A DNA stretch of 64,000 nucleotides, taken from positions 114,117-178,116 of the forward strand of contig JAEYLX010000068.1 in NCBI GenBank assembly GCA_023407575.1, given 5' to 3'. The notes below the pieces were generated by a model. The model saw only the letters and a list, made by a program, of their open reading frames with translations. It had not been told where the DNA came from and made no database searches. A program made the translations under genes and the position numbers. Below are positions 8,948 to 17,485 of the stretch, piece after piece. This stretch comes from Bacillota bacterium (GTDB lineage: Bacteria > Bacillota > Clostridia > Lachnospirales > Lachnospiraceae). How positions within the stretch are numbered: the first letter of the stretch is position 1; the number at the start of each line of letters is the position of its first letter.

Positions 8948-10303
8948 TTATAATTCTTTAACAGCTAGCTTACCTTTCAGCTTTCTTAATTCCAAAAATA
9001 TAATTACTGCTGTGATAATAGTTGCAGCTGTGTCTGATATTGCTCCTGCTGCCCAGACTCCATTGAGATCAAGATAATGCGGAAGAATGAGTACCAGCGG
9101 AATTAGTATAATAACCTGACGCAATAAGCTTAAAATCATTGATATAAATGCTTTACCTACAGACTGAAAATAGTTGATACAGGCTGATTGAGCACCTACA
9201 GTGAAGATTGCTAATAGATAAATACGAAGTCCGTTAGATGCTAATTCAATTAACTTCATATCATCACCATTAAATATTTTAGTAATTGCAACTGGGAATA
9301 GTTCGATTAATAGCCACCCAAAAGCAGTAATACAGGTATTAACTATCATGGAGTAAAATAATGCTTTCTTAACGCGTGAAACATTTCCAGCTCCAAAATT
9401 ATACCCTATAATAGGCTGAGCACCTTGATTAATACCAAAAGCTGGCATTAGTATTAGCATGGCAATTGATGAAACCAGTGCATAAGCGCCTACTGCAAGG
9501 TCTCCTCCATATTTTTTTAAACTGGTATTAATTACAATTGTAACTAGGCTTGCAGATACTTGCATAATAAATGGAGAAACCCCAATTGCTGTAATCTCTC
9601 TGATAATTGATAACTGAAGTTTCAAATATTGCTTTTTCAATTTAATAATACTCTTAAAGCTAAGGTAGTAAATTACCCATATAGAGCAAACTGCCTGTGA
9701 AATTAATGTAGCAAGTGCAGAACCTGCAACACCCATTTTAAACACAAAGATAAAGATAGGGTTTAAAAGAGTATTTAAAACTGCACCAATCAACATTGTT
9801 TTCATCGCTGTTTTAGCATCCCCTTGGGAGCGAATAATTGGATTGAGTCCAAAACCAATGTTCTGTAATAGTGCTCCAGAAAGTAATATGGTTGCAAACG
9901 TCTTTGCATAAGGCATAGTTTCTTCACTTGCGCCTAATACTTCAAGTAATGGGTGAAGAAAAACAAGTCCCAATATCGTTATTATTGTCGTAAGAATTAA
10001 GGTAAGAATAAATGCATTGCCAATAATACGCTCTGCTTCTTCATTTTTTTTCTGTCCAAGCTTAATGGATACAACAGTAGCTGCTCCTATTCCAACTAGC
10101 ATACCCACTGCCATAATAATATTTGTTATTGGAAAGGTTACTGCAACTCCTGATAAGGCTAATGAGCTAACACCTCTTCCAATAAATATTCTGTCAACCA
10201 CGCTATATAATGCATTAACCAGCATTCCGATAACCGCAGGTACGGAAAGCTGGTAGAGAAGTTTACCTATACTTTTTGATGCTAATTCTTTTGTCACATT
10301 CAA
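8948..10303 (-). CDS. MATE-family multidrug exporter (MepA-like)
   Basis: 451 aa inner-membrane protein with about twelve hydrophobic segments arranged as two homologous halves. Typical MATE sequences include PAVIGMLVNALYSVVDRIFIG near the N-terminus, FGLNPIIRSQGDAKTAM near residue 155, and the second-half counterpart FGINQGAQPIIGYNFGAGN near 300. Family role: cation- or proton-driven efflux of drugs or metabolites; the substrate is not predictable. Single-gene unit. Confidence 0.92.
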   Translation of the reverse strand: MNVTKELASKSIGKLLYQLSVPAVIGMLVNALYSVVDRIFIGRGVSSLALSGVAVTFPITNIIMAVGMLVGIGAATVVSIKLGQKKNEEAERIIGNAFILTLILTTIITILGLVFLHPLLEVLGASEETMPYAKTFATILLSGALLQNIGFGLNPIIRSQGDAKTAMKTMLIGAVLNTLLNPIFIFVFKMGVAGSALATLISQAVCSIWVIYYLSFKSIIKLKKQYLKLQLSIIREITAIGVSPFIMQVSASLVTIVINTSLKKYGGDLAVGAYALVSSIAMLILMPAFGINQGAQPIIGYNFGAGNVSRVKKALFYSMIVNTCITAFGWLLIELFPVAITKIFNGDDMKLIELASNGLRIYLLAIFTVGAQSACINYFQSVGKAFISMILSLLRQVIILIPLVLILPHYLDLNGVWAAGAISDTAATIITAVIIFLELRKLKGKLAVKEL

Positions 10304-10430
10304 TGTTAATCTTCCTTCTTTCTAGTATGTAGTTCATGTACTGGCTACAAACGCACTACCTATTTTACATCATATATTTATAAAAATTCAACACAATTTT
10401 TCTATTTATTAATACCTTTTATAAAATCAA

Positions 10431-10483
10431 AACCAGCAAGTCACACTTTCAAGAGAAAACCCTTGCTGTATACTATGCTGGTT
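10431..10483 (-). terminator. possible terminator downstream of hcp
   Basis: AACCAGCAAG at 10431 can pair with CTTGCTG (10462-10468) or TGCTGGTT (10476-10483), and the minus strand is T-rich just after. The remaining gap 10304-10585 holds an 8-bp inverted repeat (10489-10496 with 10518-10525) and nothing else recognisable. Confidence 0.4.
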
Positions 10484-10585
10484 ATTAAGTAAGTCTCTGT
10501 ATAATGCACATAAACTAAGACTTACCATCTTTATTTTATGGATTTGATTAGGACACTCTAATTCTTATATTGATTTTCTCCATTC

Positions 10586-12223
10586 TCATATCCTTTCATT
10601 CATGAACATTTCTATATCCTCCTCCACAGTACCTATTCCCGAAACTCCAAATGTTTTGACAATAAGGTTTACCACATTAGGAGAAAGAAAAGCCGGAAGT
10701 GTTGGCCCAAGATGAATATTCTTTACACCCAGATAAAGAAGTGATAAGAGGACTATAACAGCCTTTTGCTCATACCAGGAAATATTATATGCAATCGGAA
10801 GATCATTTACATCCGTCAACCCAAAGACTTCCTTTAGCTTTAGTGCAATTAAAACGAGGGAATAGGAATCATTACATTGACCTGCATCCAATACTCTTGG
10901 TATTCCCCCAATATCCCCTAAGCTTAGCTTGTTATAACGGTATTTTGCACATCCAGCTGTTAGTATGATCGTGTCCTTTGGCAGTTTTTTTGCAAACTCT
11001 GTGTAATATTCTCTAGATTCCATTCGTCCATCACAACCTGCCATGACAAAGAACTTTTTGATAGCACCTGTTTTCACTGCATCTACAACTTTGTCTGCCA
11101 AAGCAAAAACTTGCTCATGTGCAAATCCACCAACGATTGTCCCTGTCTCTAACTCTGTAGGAGATTTCTGCGTTCTCGCATAAGCGATTACTTCGGAAAA
11201 ATCTTTGTGTCCATTTACATCCGCTTCAATATGGATACATCCCGGATAGCCTGTTGCTCCTGTAGTAAAAATCCTAGACCTTACCTGATCACTAATAGGT
11301 GGTACAATACAATTGGTAGTAAAAAGAATTGGTCCGTTAAAGGACACAAATTCTGTTTCTTGTCTCCACCAGGCATTTCCATAGTTTCCAACTAAATTGC
11401 TATACTTTTTAAAGGCTGGATAATAGTGTGCCGGCAACATTTCGCTGTGGGTATACACATCAACACCCGTATCCTTTGTTTGCTCAAGAAGTTGTTCTAA
11501 GTCTGTAAGATCATGTCCAGATATAAGAATTCCTGGATTGTTTTTCACACCTATATTTACGCTGGTAATTTCGGGATTTCCGTATTTTGAAGTATTCGCA
11601 TTATCAAGTAGTTCCATTACTGTCACACCAAATTGCCCTGTTTTAAGTGCAATGGCTACAAGATCATCTATAGAAAGACTATCATCTATCGTTGCGGATA
11701 ATGCTTCATATATAAAGATATATATATCATTATTTTCTTTTCCAAGATTAAGTGCATGATGCGCATATGCAGCCATTCCCTTAAGTCCATAGGTAATTAA
11801 CTGTCGGAGCGATCTTACATCATCGTTTTTTATGGTATCCCACCCAACAACGGATGCTTTATAGGTTATTTCATTCTTTGATGTTACTTCAAAGGTTGCT
11901 GCATCATGTAGGCCGATTAAGGACATATGTTGGCGCAGTTCATTACGCAAATTCAGCATCTGCTTAATTTTGTTAGTAACCATTTCTTCATCAAAATTAG
12001 CATTGGTTATTGTCATAAAAAGACTGCTTAAAACCTCGTGGTTTATATGTTGTAGCTCTTTTACATTAATCTTATTCTTCACAACTATGTCTGAAATACC
12101 CTTCAGTGTATATATTAATAAGTCCTGTAAATCTGCTAACTCCGCACTCTTTCCACAAACACCTTCTTCTGTACAGCCCTCACCTCTGCTGGTCTCCTGA
12201 CATTGGTTACAAAACATCAGCAT
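10586..12223 (-). CDS. hcp: hydroxylamine reductase (hybrid-cluster protein)
   Basis: 545 aa cytoplasmic metalloprotein of the Hcp/prismane family. The N-terminal cysteines C5-x2-C8-x8-C17-x5-C23 bind the conventional iron-sulfur cluster. The C-terminal half has the conserved hybrid-cluster segments GHDLTDLEQLLEQT, HSEMLPAHYY, FTTNCIVPP, GCDGR and GCAKYRYNK. It reduces hydroxylamine and handles nitric-oxide-derived nitrogen stress in anaerobes. GGGGGA seven bases before the ATG supports the start. A 247-bp gap upstream (12224-12470) shows no clear regulator site. Confidence 0.97.
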   Translation of the reverse strand: MLMFCNQCQETSRGEGCTEEGVCGKSAELADLQDLLIYTLKGISDIVVKNKINVKELQHINHEVLSSLFMTITNANFDEEMVTNKIKQMLNLRNELRQHMSLIGLHDAATFEVTSKNEITYKASVVGWDTIKNDDVRSLRQLITYGLKGMAAYAHHALNLGKENNDIYIFIYEALSATIDDSLSIDDLVAIALKTGQFGVTVMELLDNANTSKYGNPEITSVNIGVKNNPGILISGHDLTDLEQLLEQTKDTGVDVYTHSEMLPAHYYPAFKKYSNLVGNYGNAWWRQETEFVSFNGPILFTTNCIVPPISDQVRSRIFTTGATGYPGCIHIEADVNGHKDFSEVIAYARTQKSPTELETGTIVGGFAHEQVFALADKVVDAVKTGAIKKFFVMAGCDGRMESREYYTEFAKKLPKDTIILTAGCAKYRYNKLSLGDIGGIPRVLDAGQCNDSYSLVLIALKLKEVFGLTDVNDLPIAYNISWYEQKAVIVLLSLLYLGVKNIHLGPTLPAFLSPNVVNLIVKTFGVSGIGTVEEDIEMFMNERI

Positions 12224-12470
12224 AATAATATCCCCCTTTGTGAACGTAATAATAATACCATTTTACATTTACCCATAATAATTAAATATAACAATATGTG
12301 TCCTATTTAATAATACAGTAAAAGTTTAATTCACAATGTTGCTGGAGCTACATAGTCTTATATTTTTAGTCTTATATATTAAAGAAGGTTGTCCCTGAAA
12401 TTCTTGTTACTACATTTCTAAATAATGTTTTTAGCTAGTTGCAATATCATATTGTAGTATATATTAATAT

Positions 12471-12845
12471 TTATATTAATCTTACAATTACTATAAACCC
12501 GTAGAAAATTGAAATGGCACCAATTACTATGCCAATTATTGCAAGGTTTCTACCCCTTTCATTCCTCTCTTTACAACTGATCAAGCCCAATACTGATATA
12601 ACTGTTCCCGCCAGACCTACCAGACCAAAGAAATTCAACAAAAGTGAAACTCCTGATATAACTAACCCAATTATGCACATTGTATTATATGGGGTATAAT
12701 TTACATAGGGTTGATTTGCTGTAGTATTACTATAACTTCCATAGTTTGCGCCTGGAGGCGGGGTTGTTCGTTGCTGCGCTGTACCGCATTCGGGACAAAA
12801 AGCTACCTCGTTATTAATTTCTTTTCCACAATTCGTACAATACAT
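12471..12845 (-). CDS. small zinc-ribbon membrane protein
   Basis: 124 aa. An N-terminal zinc ribbon, MYCTNCGKEI...AFCPECG (C3, C6, C17, C20), a short Pro/Asn/Tyr-rich linker, then two hydrophobic helices (MCIIGLVISGVSLLLNFFGL and LAIIGIVIGAISIFYGFIVI). This layout matches the many zinc_ribbon_2/DUF4190-like proteins of Firmicutes, whose role is unknown. ATG 12845 has AGGAGGAG four to eight bases upstream; the longer frame from 12869 would place that site inside the coding region. Confidence 0.75.
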   Translation of the reverse strand: MYCTNCGKEINNEVAFCPECGTAQQRTTPPPGANYGSYSNTTANQPYVNYTPYNTMCIIGLVISGVSLLLNFFGLVGLAGTVISVLGLISCKERNERGRNLAIIGIVIGAISIFYGFIVIVRLI

Positions 12846-13118
12846 TATTCTCCTCCTACTTTTTATCAATACTTTTATCTATTAACTTAACTTATATATT
12901 TACTATTTAATTATACTTAATCTCATTTTACCAAATTTTAGACTTATTTCAACATTTATATTGGAAGTTTAATTACAAATTCATACACATAATTATATTA
13001 ATTATGAGTTCTTTTTGCTTTATGAAAATATGCGACCTGCACCTCTCACTCACCTAAAGAACATCACCACCATCTCGATGCATTCAGCCTCTCGGTTGCG
13101 TTGGCCTTGCCAATACAA

Positions 13119-13189
13119 CCTATGTCTACATAACCGATACCTTTATAGTGCGCCTTCAGGGGTCGAACTCTGGACACCCTGATTAAGAG
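13119..13189 (-). repeat. decayed 3' half of tRNA-Lys(CTT) with downstream flank: distal end of island
   Basis: This 71-base segment matches 16535-16606 with three substitutions and one single-base deletion. It covers the 30 bases downstream of tRNA-Lys plus the T arm, variable loop and anticodon loop, and then diverges. It cannot fold as a functional tRNA because the D arm and 5' acceptor strand are lost. It is in the same orientation as the intact tRNA, as expected for the displaced tRNA end left when an element integrates into a tRNA 3' end. Confidence 0.8.
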
Positions 13190-13214
13190 GACTGTGTACC
13201 CTATCAAACAAAAA

Positions 13215-13249
13215 TCAAGCCTTGATAAATTTGACTTATCAAGGCTTGA
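13215..13249 (-). terminator. intrinsic terminator downstream of the ATPase operon
   Basis: Perfect 14-bp stem (13215-13228 with 13236-13249, loop 7) followed in the minus direction by five T. It ends transcription from the two-gene island operon. Confidence 0.85.
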
Positions 13250-13400
13250 TATCATATAAGTGATTTATTCTCTTGAGCAACCAATTGGGCAGTATGCCCA
13301 GTATCATACTATCTATTAACAATGTGCCTATAATACAAACCAAGTTAAATATTTAGTCTCATATAGTATTAACTATCTTCAAATTAATACACTTAAAACT

Positions 13401-15176
13401 TTAACCAGCCATGTATTCTATTGAAGCATTTTTTATTTTCTCTATTCTAACATCTTGGATATACTCCATTCTTATATCGTCTAGCTTTGCATCATATATT
13501 TCACCAATAGTATTAAACTTAACTTTTAATCTATTTACAATTTTATGTGATAAGTTCAAAAAATCTATACTATGGCTTCTTAATATCTTATATAGCGACT
13601 CTGTTTCTGTTACCATCATCTTGCTACCACACTTCTTACAGAACGTATAAGATCCATCACTTGTTACAAAATCACATTTTGAATTCGAACAATAATATTC
13701 TTCTTCATTATGTAAACTTTCAATTAAATGATTTATTTCTGGTACACTGTCCGTATAGACTTGGTTATTATCAATATTGTTAGACACTTCATCCATTTCC
13801 TTTGCATTATTTAAAACTAAGTCTGCAAATAAAAGACTAGGATTTACTGATATATAATAACCATATTTACTATGTCCAATACTTTTCTTACTATAGCTAA
13901 CAATTACAAAATTAGAATATGCTAAAATATCAAATACTTTAGAAATCTTTTCATATACGGATGCTTCAATATAGAAACCAGCAGATAATTTTTTTCTTGC
14001 TTTCCTTCTCTTTTTATTCCATTCTCTTAAATTTGGTATAAAAAGATTCTTCATTATCGATTCTGCTTTTGTAATTTGATCTTTATACTTTACCATTCTA
14101 TTACTTAAGGTTATAAACTCAGTCCATTTTCCCTCATTCAATGATCGCAGTCCATTTACTAAAGTTGTATTAGTAATGCTTTTTTGTTTAAATGCATTAC
14201 TATTTTGCAATTCATCAATTATATGAAAAGCAAACCTTGGATTACCATTACTACACATACATATTGTTGTTACTATTTCATCATTTAATGTTAACTTATT
14301 CCAATATGATTCATTAAAGTCTTTAATTCTTTTCTTTAATATATTTTTTATATAATTTTTATCCTCCATTACTTGAGGTGACCATGATATTCTAAGTTCT
14401 TTTGCATCTTGGTTTCTTTCAAAATATTTTCCATAGTTTGTTACACCAGGATATACAGCTGCTTTACAAGCTATTTTAGGATGCCTTAAGCTTTTAAAAA
14501 AAGTAAAAAACTTTTCTTGTTGACTTGCTGAGAAAACATGTGCGGCTTCGTCAAATAATAAAACAATTCTTTCTAGTTTAAAATCATTAATTAACTCTAG
14601 AAGAAATTTTTTAAAACTAGCAGGATTATCAAGAATTTTTACAAGCTCTGTAGAAGGAGCTTTTTCATTTAGTAATTTATTATCATCTACATCACCTTTT
14701 TCAAGTAGGTCAATATATTCATACAACAATTTAGAATATTGTTCATAATTATGGTATCTTTTATCTATATCACATGTAAATATTGTTGATAATCTAGAAT
14801 TAAGTATATCTAAACAAGCTGGTTTAAGTTTTATAATTTTATTTAGTATTTCAATTAATATCTTTCCCATTGTCCATTGAAGAAATGGATCAACTTGAGA
14901 ATTAATAACTTTAATTCTTTCAATTCTTAATGATTCTTCAAAACTTACCCAAACAGCTAACACACTATCCTTGCCAAAAGAATCTGATGCTTCTATTTCT
15001 GCCGACCTCATGAGCATCGTTTTCCCAATTCCCCTACTGCCTTGTAAAAGATACTGTTCTGAATCTAATAATCTTGATATTTTATCATCGTTTCTATCTA
15101 TAAAATACTCTTTAATCAACTTATCATTTAAGCTCTCAGTGCGATCGACTATATAATCTCCTAAAGACTCTCTCAT
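13401..15176 (-). CDS. ORC/Cdc6-like P-loop ATPase with zinc ribbon and HhH domain
   Basis: 591 aa, not assignable to a named gene. Order of parts: Walker A GSRGIGKT (46-53); Walker B IVLLFDE (204-210) followed by AAHVF; a likely sensor-1 strand near ACKAAVYPG (236-244); a GNPR sensor-2-type motif (311-314) in an ORC/STAND-like lid; a winged-helix-like stretch about 398-455; a four-cysteine zinc ribbon (C496, C501, C513, C516); and a C-terminal helix-hairpin-helix-like segment from LNLSHKIVNRL to IKNASIEYM (540-589) that suggests nucleic-acid binding. Its ATG overlaps the TGA of the upstream gene by four bases (ATGA), so the two are translationally coupled. Context is a tRNA-bounded island. 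A defence or replication-interference role is inference. Confidence 0.75.
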   Translation of the reverse strand: MRESLGDYIVDRTESLNDKLIKEYFIDRNDDKISRLLDSEQYLLQGSRGIGKTMLMRSAEIEASDSFGKDSVLAVWVSFEESLRIERIKVINSQVDPFLQWTMGKILIEILNKIIKLKPACLDILNSRLSTIFTCDIDKRYHNYEQYSKLLYEYIDLLEKGDVDDNKLLNEKAPSTELVKILDNPASFKKFLLELINDFKLERIVLLFDEAAHVFSASQQEKFFTFFKSLRHPKIACKAAVYPGVTNYGKYFERNQDAKELRISWSPQVMEDKNYIKNILKKRIKDFNESYWNKLTLNDEIVTTICMCSNGNPRFAFHIIDELQNSNAFKQKSITNTTLVNGLRSLNEGKWTEFITLSNRMVKYKDQITKAESIMKNLFIPNLREWNKKRRKARKKLSAGFYIEASVYEKISKVFDILAYSNFVIVSYSKKSIGHSKYGYYISVNPSLLFADLVLNNAKEMDEVSNNIDNNQVYTDSVPEINHLIESLHNEEEYYCSNSKCDFVTSDGSYTFCKKCGSKMMVTETESLYKILRSHSIDFLNLSHKIVNRLKVKFNTIGEIYDAKLDDIRMEYIQDVRIEKIKNASIEYMAG

Positions 15177-15856
15177 ACTAATACCCCCGAAATTTTTGCC
15201 AAATCTACTATATCATCACTAGTAAAGTCATTAAATCTAAGAATATATAAAACAGATAATATACTTAAGGTTGTGTTCATAAGTTTCTCATACCTTTTAA
15301 AATTTGCCTTATTATAGTTTATACTTAGGTTTTCTATCTTTATCAAACTTGAATATCGACCATGTACAACATCAGATAATTCAGCATATTTTCTTAATAG
15401 ATATTCACTTACTGCATCTGTCCTTTTTTCTTTATTTACAATATCTTTATAAAATGATTTAATATACTTCGTTTTAAAAAAATCATAATTATTAACTAAT
15501 GTACTTACATATTTATCCGCTTTAGAATTTTCATTTTGAAAAATAGAATATTCTACTTTATGATCAAGGAAATAAATTGATATACAGCCTATCTCCAAAA
15601 TACTTCTTAGTGTGACTATAGCAGACCGATAAAATCCAGATGTTGCTGATGAAATTGATGCCAATAAATCAAAAATAATTTCGTTCCATAATAATCCAAC
15701 TTCATTATCACTATGTATTAATCGTTCCCGAATGTCCATAAATGCATTTAAATTTTTAAGTATAAAAGTAAAATCATTGTCTTTTAATGTATCTCCCTGT
15801 ATTTTATTTATGGGTAATAATAAATTATCTTGTAATGTACTTTTTGTATACGACAT
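15173..15856 (-). CDS. uncharacterised all-helical partner protein
   Basis: 227 aa from the ATG at 15856, which has GAGGG six bases upstream; the frame stays open to 15886 without a better site. The sequence looks wholly alpha-helical and soluble. Conserved-looking elements are an RSILE helix (R84, E88) and a YAELSDVVHGRYSS motif (H165), reminiscent of DUF5677-type and other helical toxin or HEPN-like families. The canonical HEPN RX4-6H spacing is absent, so a nuclease call is not justified. It is the first gene of an operon with the ORC/Cdc6-like ATPase (4-base overlap). A fixed pairing of helical protein and ATPase would fit a sensor-effector module, but this is inferred only from layout. 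Confidence 0.65.
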   Translation of the reverse strand: MSYTKSTLQDNLLLPINKIQGDTLKDNDFTFILKNLNAFMDIRERLIHSDNEVGLLWNEIIFDLLASISSATSGFYRSAIVTLRSILEIGCISIYFLDHKVEYSIFQNENSKADKYVSTLVNNYDFFKTKYIKSFYKDIVNKEKRTDAVSEYLLRKYAELSDVVHGRYSSLIKIENLSINYNKANFKRYEKLMNTTLSILSVLYILRFNDFTSDDIVDLAKISGVLV

Positions 15857-15967
15857 AACGCACCCTCTTTTAACCTTTTTCTTCAATAATTTACCACCTT
15901 GAACTTAATTATAATTCTTTTATACATAAAATTGCAATATTTTTTTATATTTCTACATTTAATGCCT

Positions 15968-16144
15968 TTATAATAAATATATATTCCACTGGTTACTATA
16001 ATCTATCCATAAAACTTTAGCCTTTGATTTATTCATTACTATCAATAACCGGAAAATTACAATTATTCCATATTTATATACAATTTTTGCAGTACCTCTG
16101 ATACCATGATATCCCTCGTGTTTAAAGTCTCTGTAATCTGCCAT
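15968..16144 (-). CDS. doubtful small ORF in the island
   Basis: 58 codons beginning MADYRDFKHEGYHG, with a weakly hydrophobic centre. The frame is open further upstream to 16267, but that part runs through a terminator hairpin. There is no convincing ribosome site (only AAGA). It may be a fragment of a decayed gene. Not recognised. Confidence 0.2.
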   Translation of the reverse strand: MADYRDFKHEGYHGIRGTAKIVYKYGIIVIFRLLIVMNKSKAKVLWIDYSNQWNIYLL

Positions 16145-16208
16145 TCTTGTTTTAATCTTAATAAAAATTATTTTAATTTTTCTCTTTAATTCTATTTTTC
16201 GCAACAAA

Positions 16209-16240
16209 AAGAGGTATAACCTTTTATAGCTATACCTCTT
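16209..16240 (-). terminator. terminator after the decayed island gene
   Basis: Ten-base-pair stem AAGAGGTATA/TATACCTCTT (16209-16218 with 16231-16240) followed by five T in the minus direction. It lies 31 bases past the stop of the remnant at 16271. Confidence 0.75.
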
Positions 16241-16270
16241 CATAATGAATGTATAATTGTATATCATTTA

Positions 16271-16506
16271 CTAGTTCACATTAGTGAAACACACATAGTT
16301 GCCTGTATTAGGTATAGGACTTGTGACTTTATAAATAATCCATATCGATCCTCTGCCTAAATCAGAAGTTAATTCACCGTTTATACTTATAATATCTTTT
16401 GTTATTTGATAATCTAATTCTTTAGTTAGTTCATCTTAATATAAGTATAATCACCTTCAGGAATATTAAATTCTACATCATCTCCAGTCGCATACATTTT
16501 TACAAA
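16271..16506 (-). pseudogene. frameshifted, truncated remnant of an unidentified gene
   Basis: Reading minus from 16506, one frame gives a start-like VKMYATGDDVEFNIPEGDYT then IKMN and a stop. The next frame continues smoothly as ELTKELDYQITKD, then RGSIWIIYKVTSPIPNTGNY and VCFTNVN before a TAG at 16271. Joined through one frameshift this is a coherent beta-rich C-terminal region of about 78 residues. No proper start exists upstream because the sequence meets the tRNA-flanking repeat. A terminator follows it, as expected for a once-expressed gene. Family not recognised. Confidence 0.6.
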
Positions 16507-16534
16507 AAAAGAAAAAAGCACCGACCCCGTAGCT

Positions 16535-16606
16535 CCTATGTCTACAAAACCGATACCTTTATAGTGCGCCTCCAGGGGCTCGAACCCTGGACACCCTGAT
16601 TAAGAG
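16535..16606 (-). repeat. proximal copy of the island-flanking direct repeat (att-like)
   Basis: The 72-base segment repeated at 13119-13189. It overlaps the 3' half of tRNA-Lys from the anticodon loop to the end and 30 bases beyond. The two copies enclose about 3.35 kb carrying the ATPase/helical-protein operon and the gene remnant. No integrase lies between them. Confidence 0.75.
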
Positions 16607-16637
16607 TCAGGTGCTCTACCAACTGAGCTAGAGGCGC
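16565..16637 (-). tRNA. tRNA-Lys(CTT)
   Basis: A 73-nt cloverleaf: acceptor GCGCCTC/GAGGCGC, D arm GCTC/GAGC, anticodon arm CCTGA-CTCTTAA-TCAGG with anticodon CTT, T arm CAGGG-TTCGAGC-CCCTG, discriminator A. CCA is not encoded. Its 3' end points into the accessory island. Confidence 0.97.
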
Positions 16638-16825
16638 TTATTCGTATTTCCCGAACGCAAGAGTTATTATATAATAATCAAAATCGAATTGCAAGTGTTT
16701 TTTTAATTTTTTGAAAAATATATATTCTTCCATTTTTACTCGTTACATTTTAGTCAATTAATTACAACATTATCCTATTCGTTCCTCTTTTACTTAATCT
16801 TTTCGCTTTAATCCTTTTATCTACT

Positions 16826-16872
16826 GTATAATGGAGAAAATCGCTACACATTAGAGATTTTCTCCATTATAC
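16826..16872. repeat. perfect 17-bp inverted repeat in a 385-bp gene-free gap
   Basis: Arms 16826-16842 and 16856-16872 (GTATAATGGAGAAAATC and complement), 13-base loop, no T run on either side. It lies between tRNA-Lys and trxA (gap 16638-17022) and could protect the 3' end of the trxA transcript. Nothing else recognisable is in the gap. Confidence 0.55.
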
Positions 16873-17022
16873 ATAACAACATACTCTTATGCATAGCATA
16901 AGCGCTATATTGCATAGTAGGTTATCTAATAATCTTCTTTAACTTGTCCATCCTAATCATATATGTCGCTAATATATCATCATATTTCATAAGGATTTTG
17001 AGCTTATAAATAATAGGCTCAA

Positions 17023-17340
17023 TTACTTGTGAGCTTCCAGTTTCTCTTGTAAAGCCTTTTTAGGAACAGCTCCAACAATGGTATCTACTACAGAACCATT
17101 TTTTAAGATAAGTAAGGTCGGGATAGTCATTACTCTATACTTTCCTGCTGTCTCTGGTTCTTCATCAACATTAAGCTTACCTATTTTAATAACTCCATCA
17201 TATTCTCCAGCTAATTCTGTTACGATAGGAGCTACCATCTTACAAGGTCCACACCAATCTGCATAGAAATCTACCAATACAGGAATGTCCGACTCTAATG
17301 CTTCTTTTTGAAAGTTGTCGTCTGTAAATTTAAAAGCCAT
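17023..17340 (-). CDS. trxA: thioredoxin
   Basis: 105 aa, the usual thioredoxin length. Active site DWCGPCK with C30 and C33, the FYADWC strand before it, and the cis-proline motif MTIPT. Cytoplasmic disulfide reductase that recycles ribonucleotide reductase and other thiol enzymes. No thioredoxin reductase gene is next to it, so it appears to be a stand-alone unit. Confidence 0.96.
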   Translation of the reverse strand: MAFKFTDDNFQKEALESDIPVLVDFYADWCGPCKMVAPIVTELAGEYDGVIKIGKLNVDEEPETAGKYRVMTIPTLLILKNGSVVDTIVGAVPKKALQEKLEAHK

Positions 17341-17485
17341 TTTAATTCCTCCATTCTTATTAAAAGTAGAATGAGTTTAATCATCATTCTGCTTATTTAT
17401 CTATTATAGTTAGTATATCACTTACTACCTCTATTATGTGCTACATCTTGATATTACATCAAGCTTCCTTAATATACAAGTGCTT

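Noticed and set aside
13119..13189. A second functional tRNA gene
   Set aside because: The D arm and 5' acceptor strand are missing and the T arm has mismatches; only a remnant remains.
13064..13255. 63-codon minus-strand frame
   Set aside because: It runs through the decayed tRNA-Lys copy and the terminator hairpin; no ribosome site.
15968..16267. 99-codon frame as a full-length island gene
   Set aside because: Its first half crosses a terminator hairpin and is poly-Lys/Ile from AT-rich DNA; only the last 58 codons are even doubtful.
16515..16534. AAAAAAGCACCGAC sequence resembling a tracrRNA 3' hairpin arm
   Set aside because: Only one arm is present, with no repeat, cas gene or partner arm; it is just the tRNA-flanking sequence.
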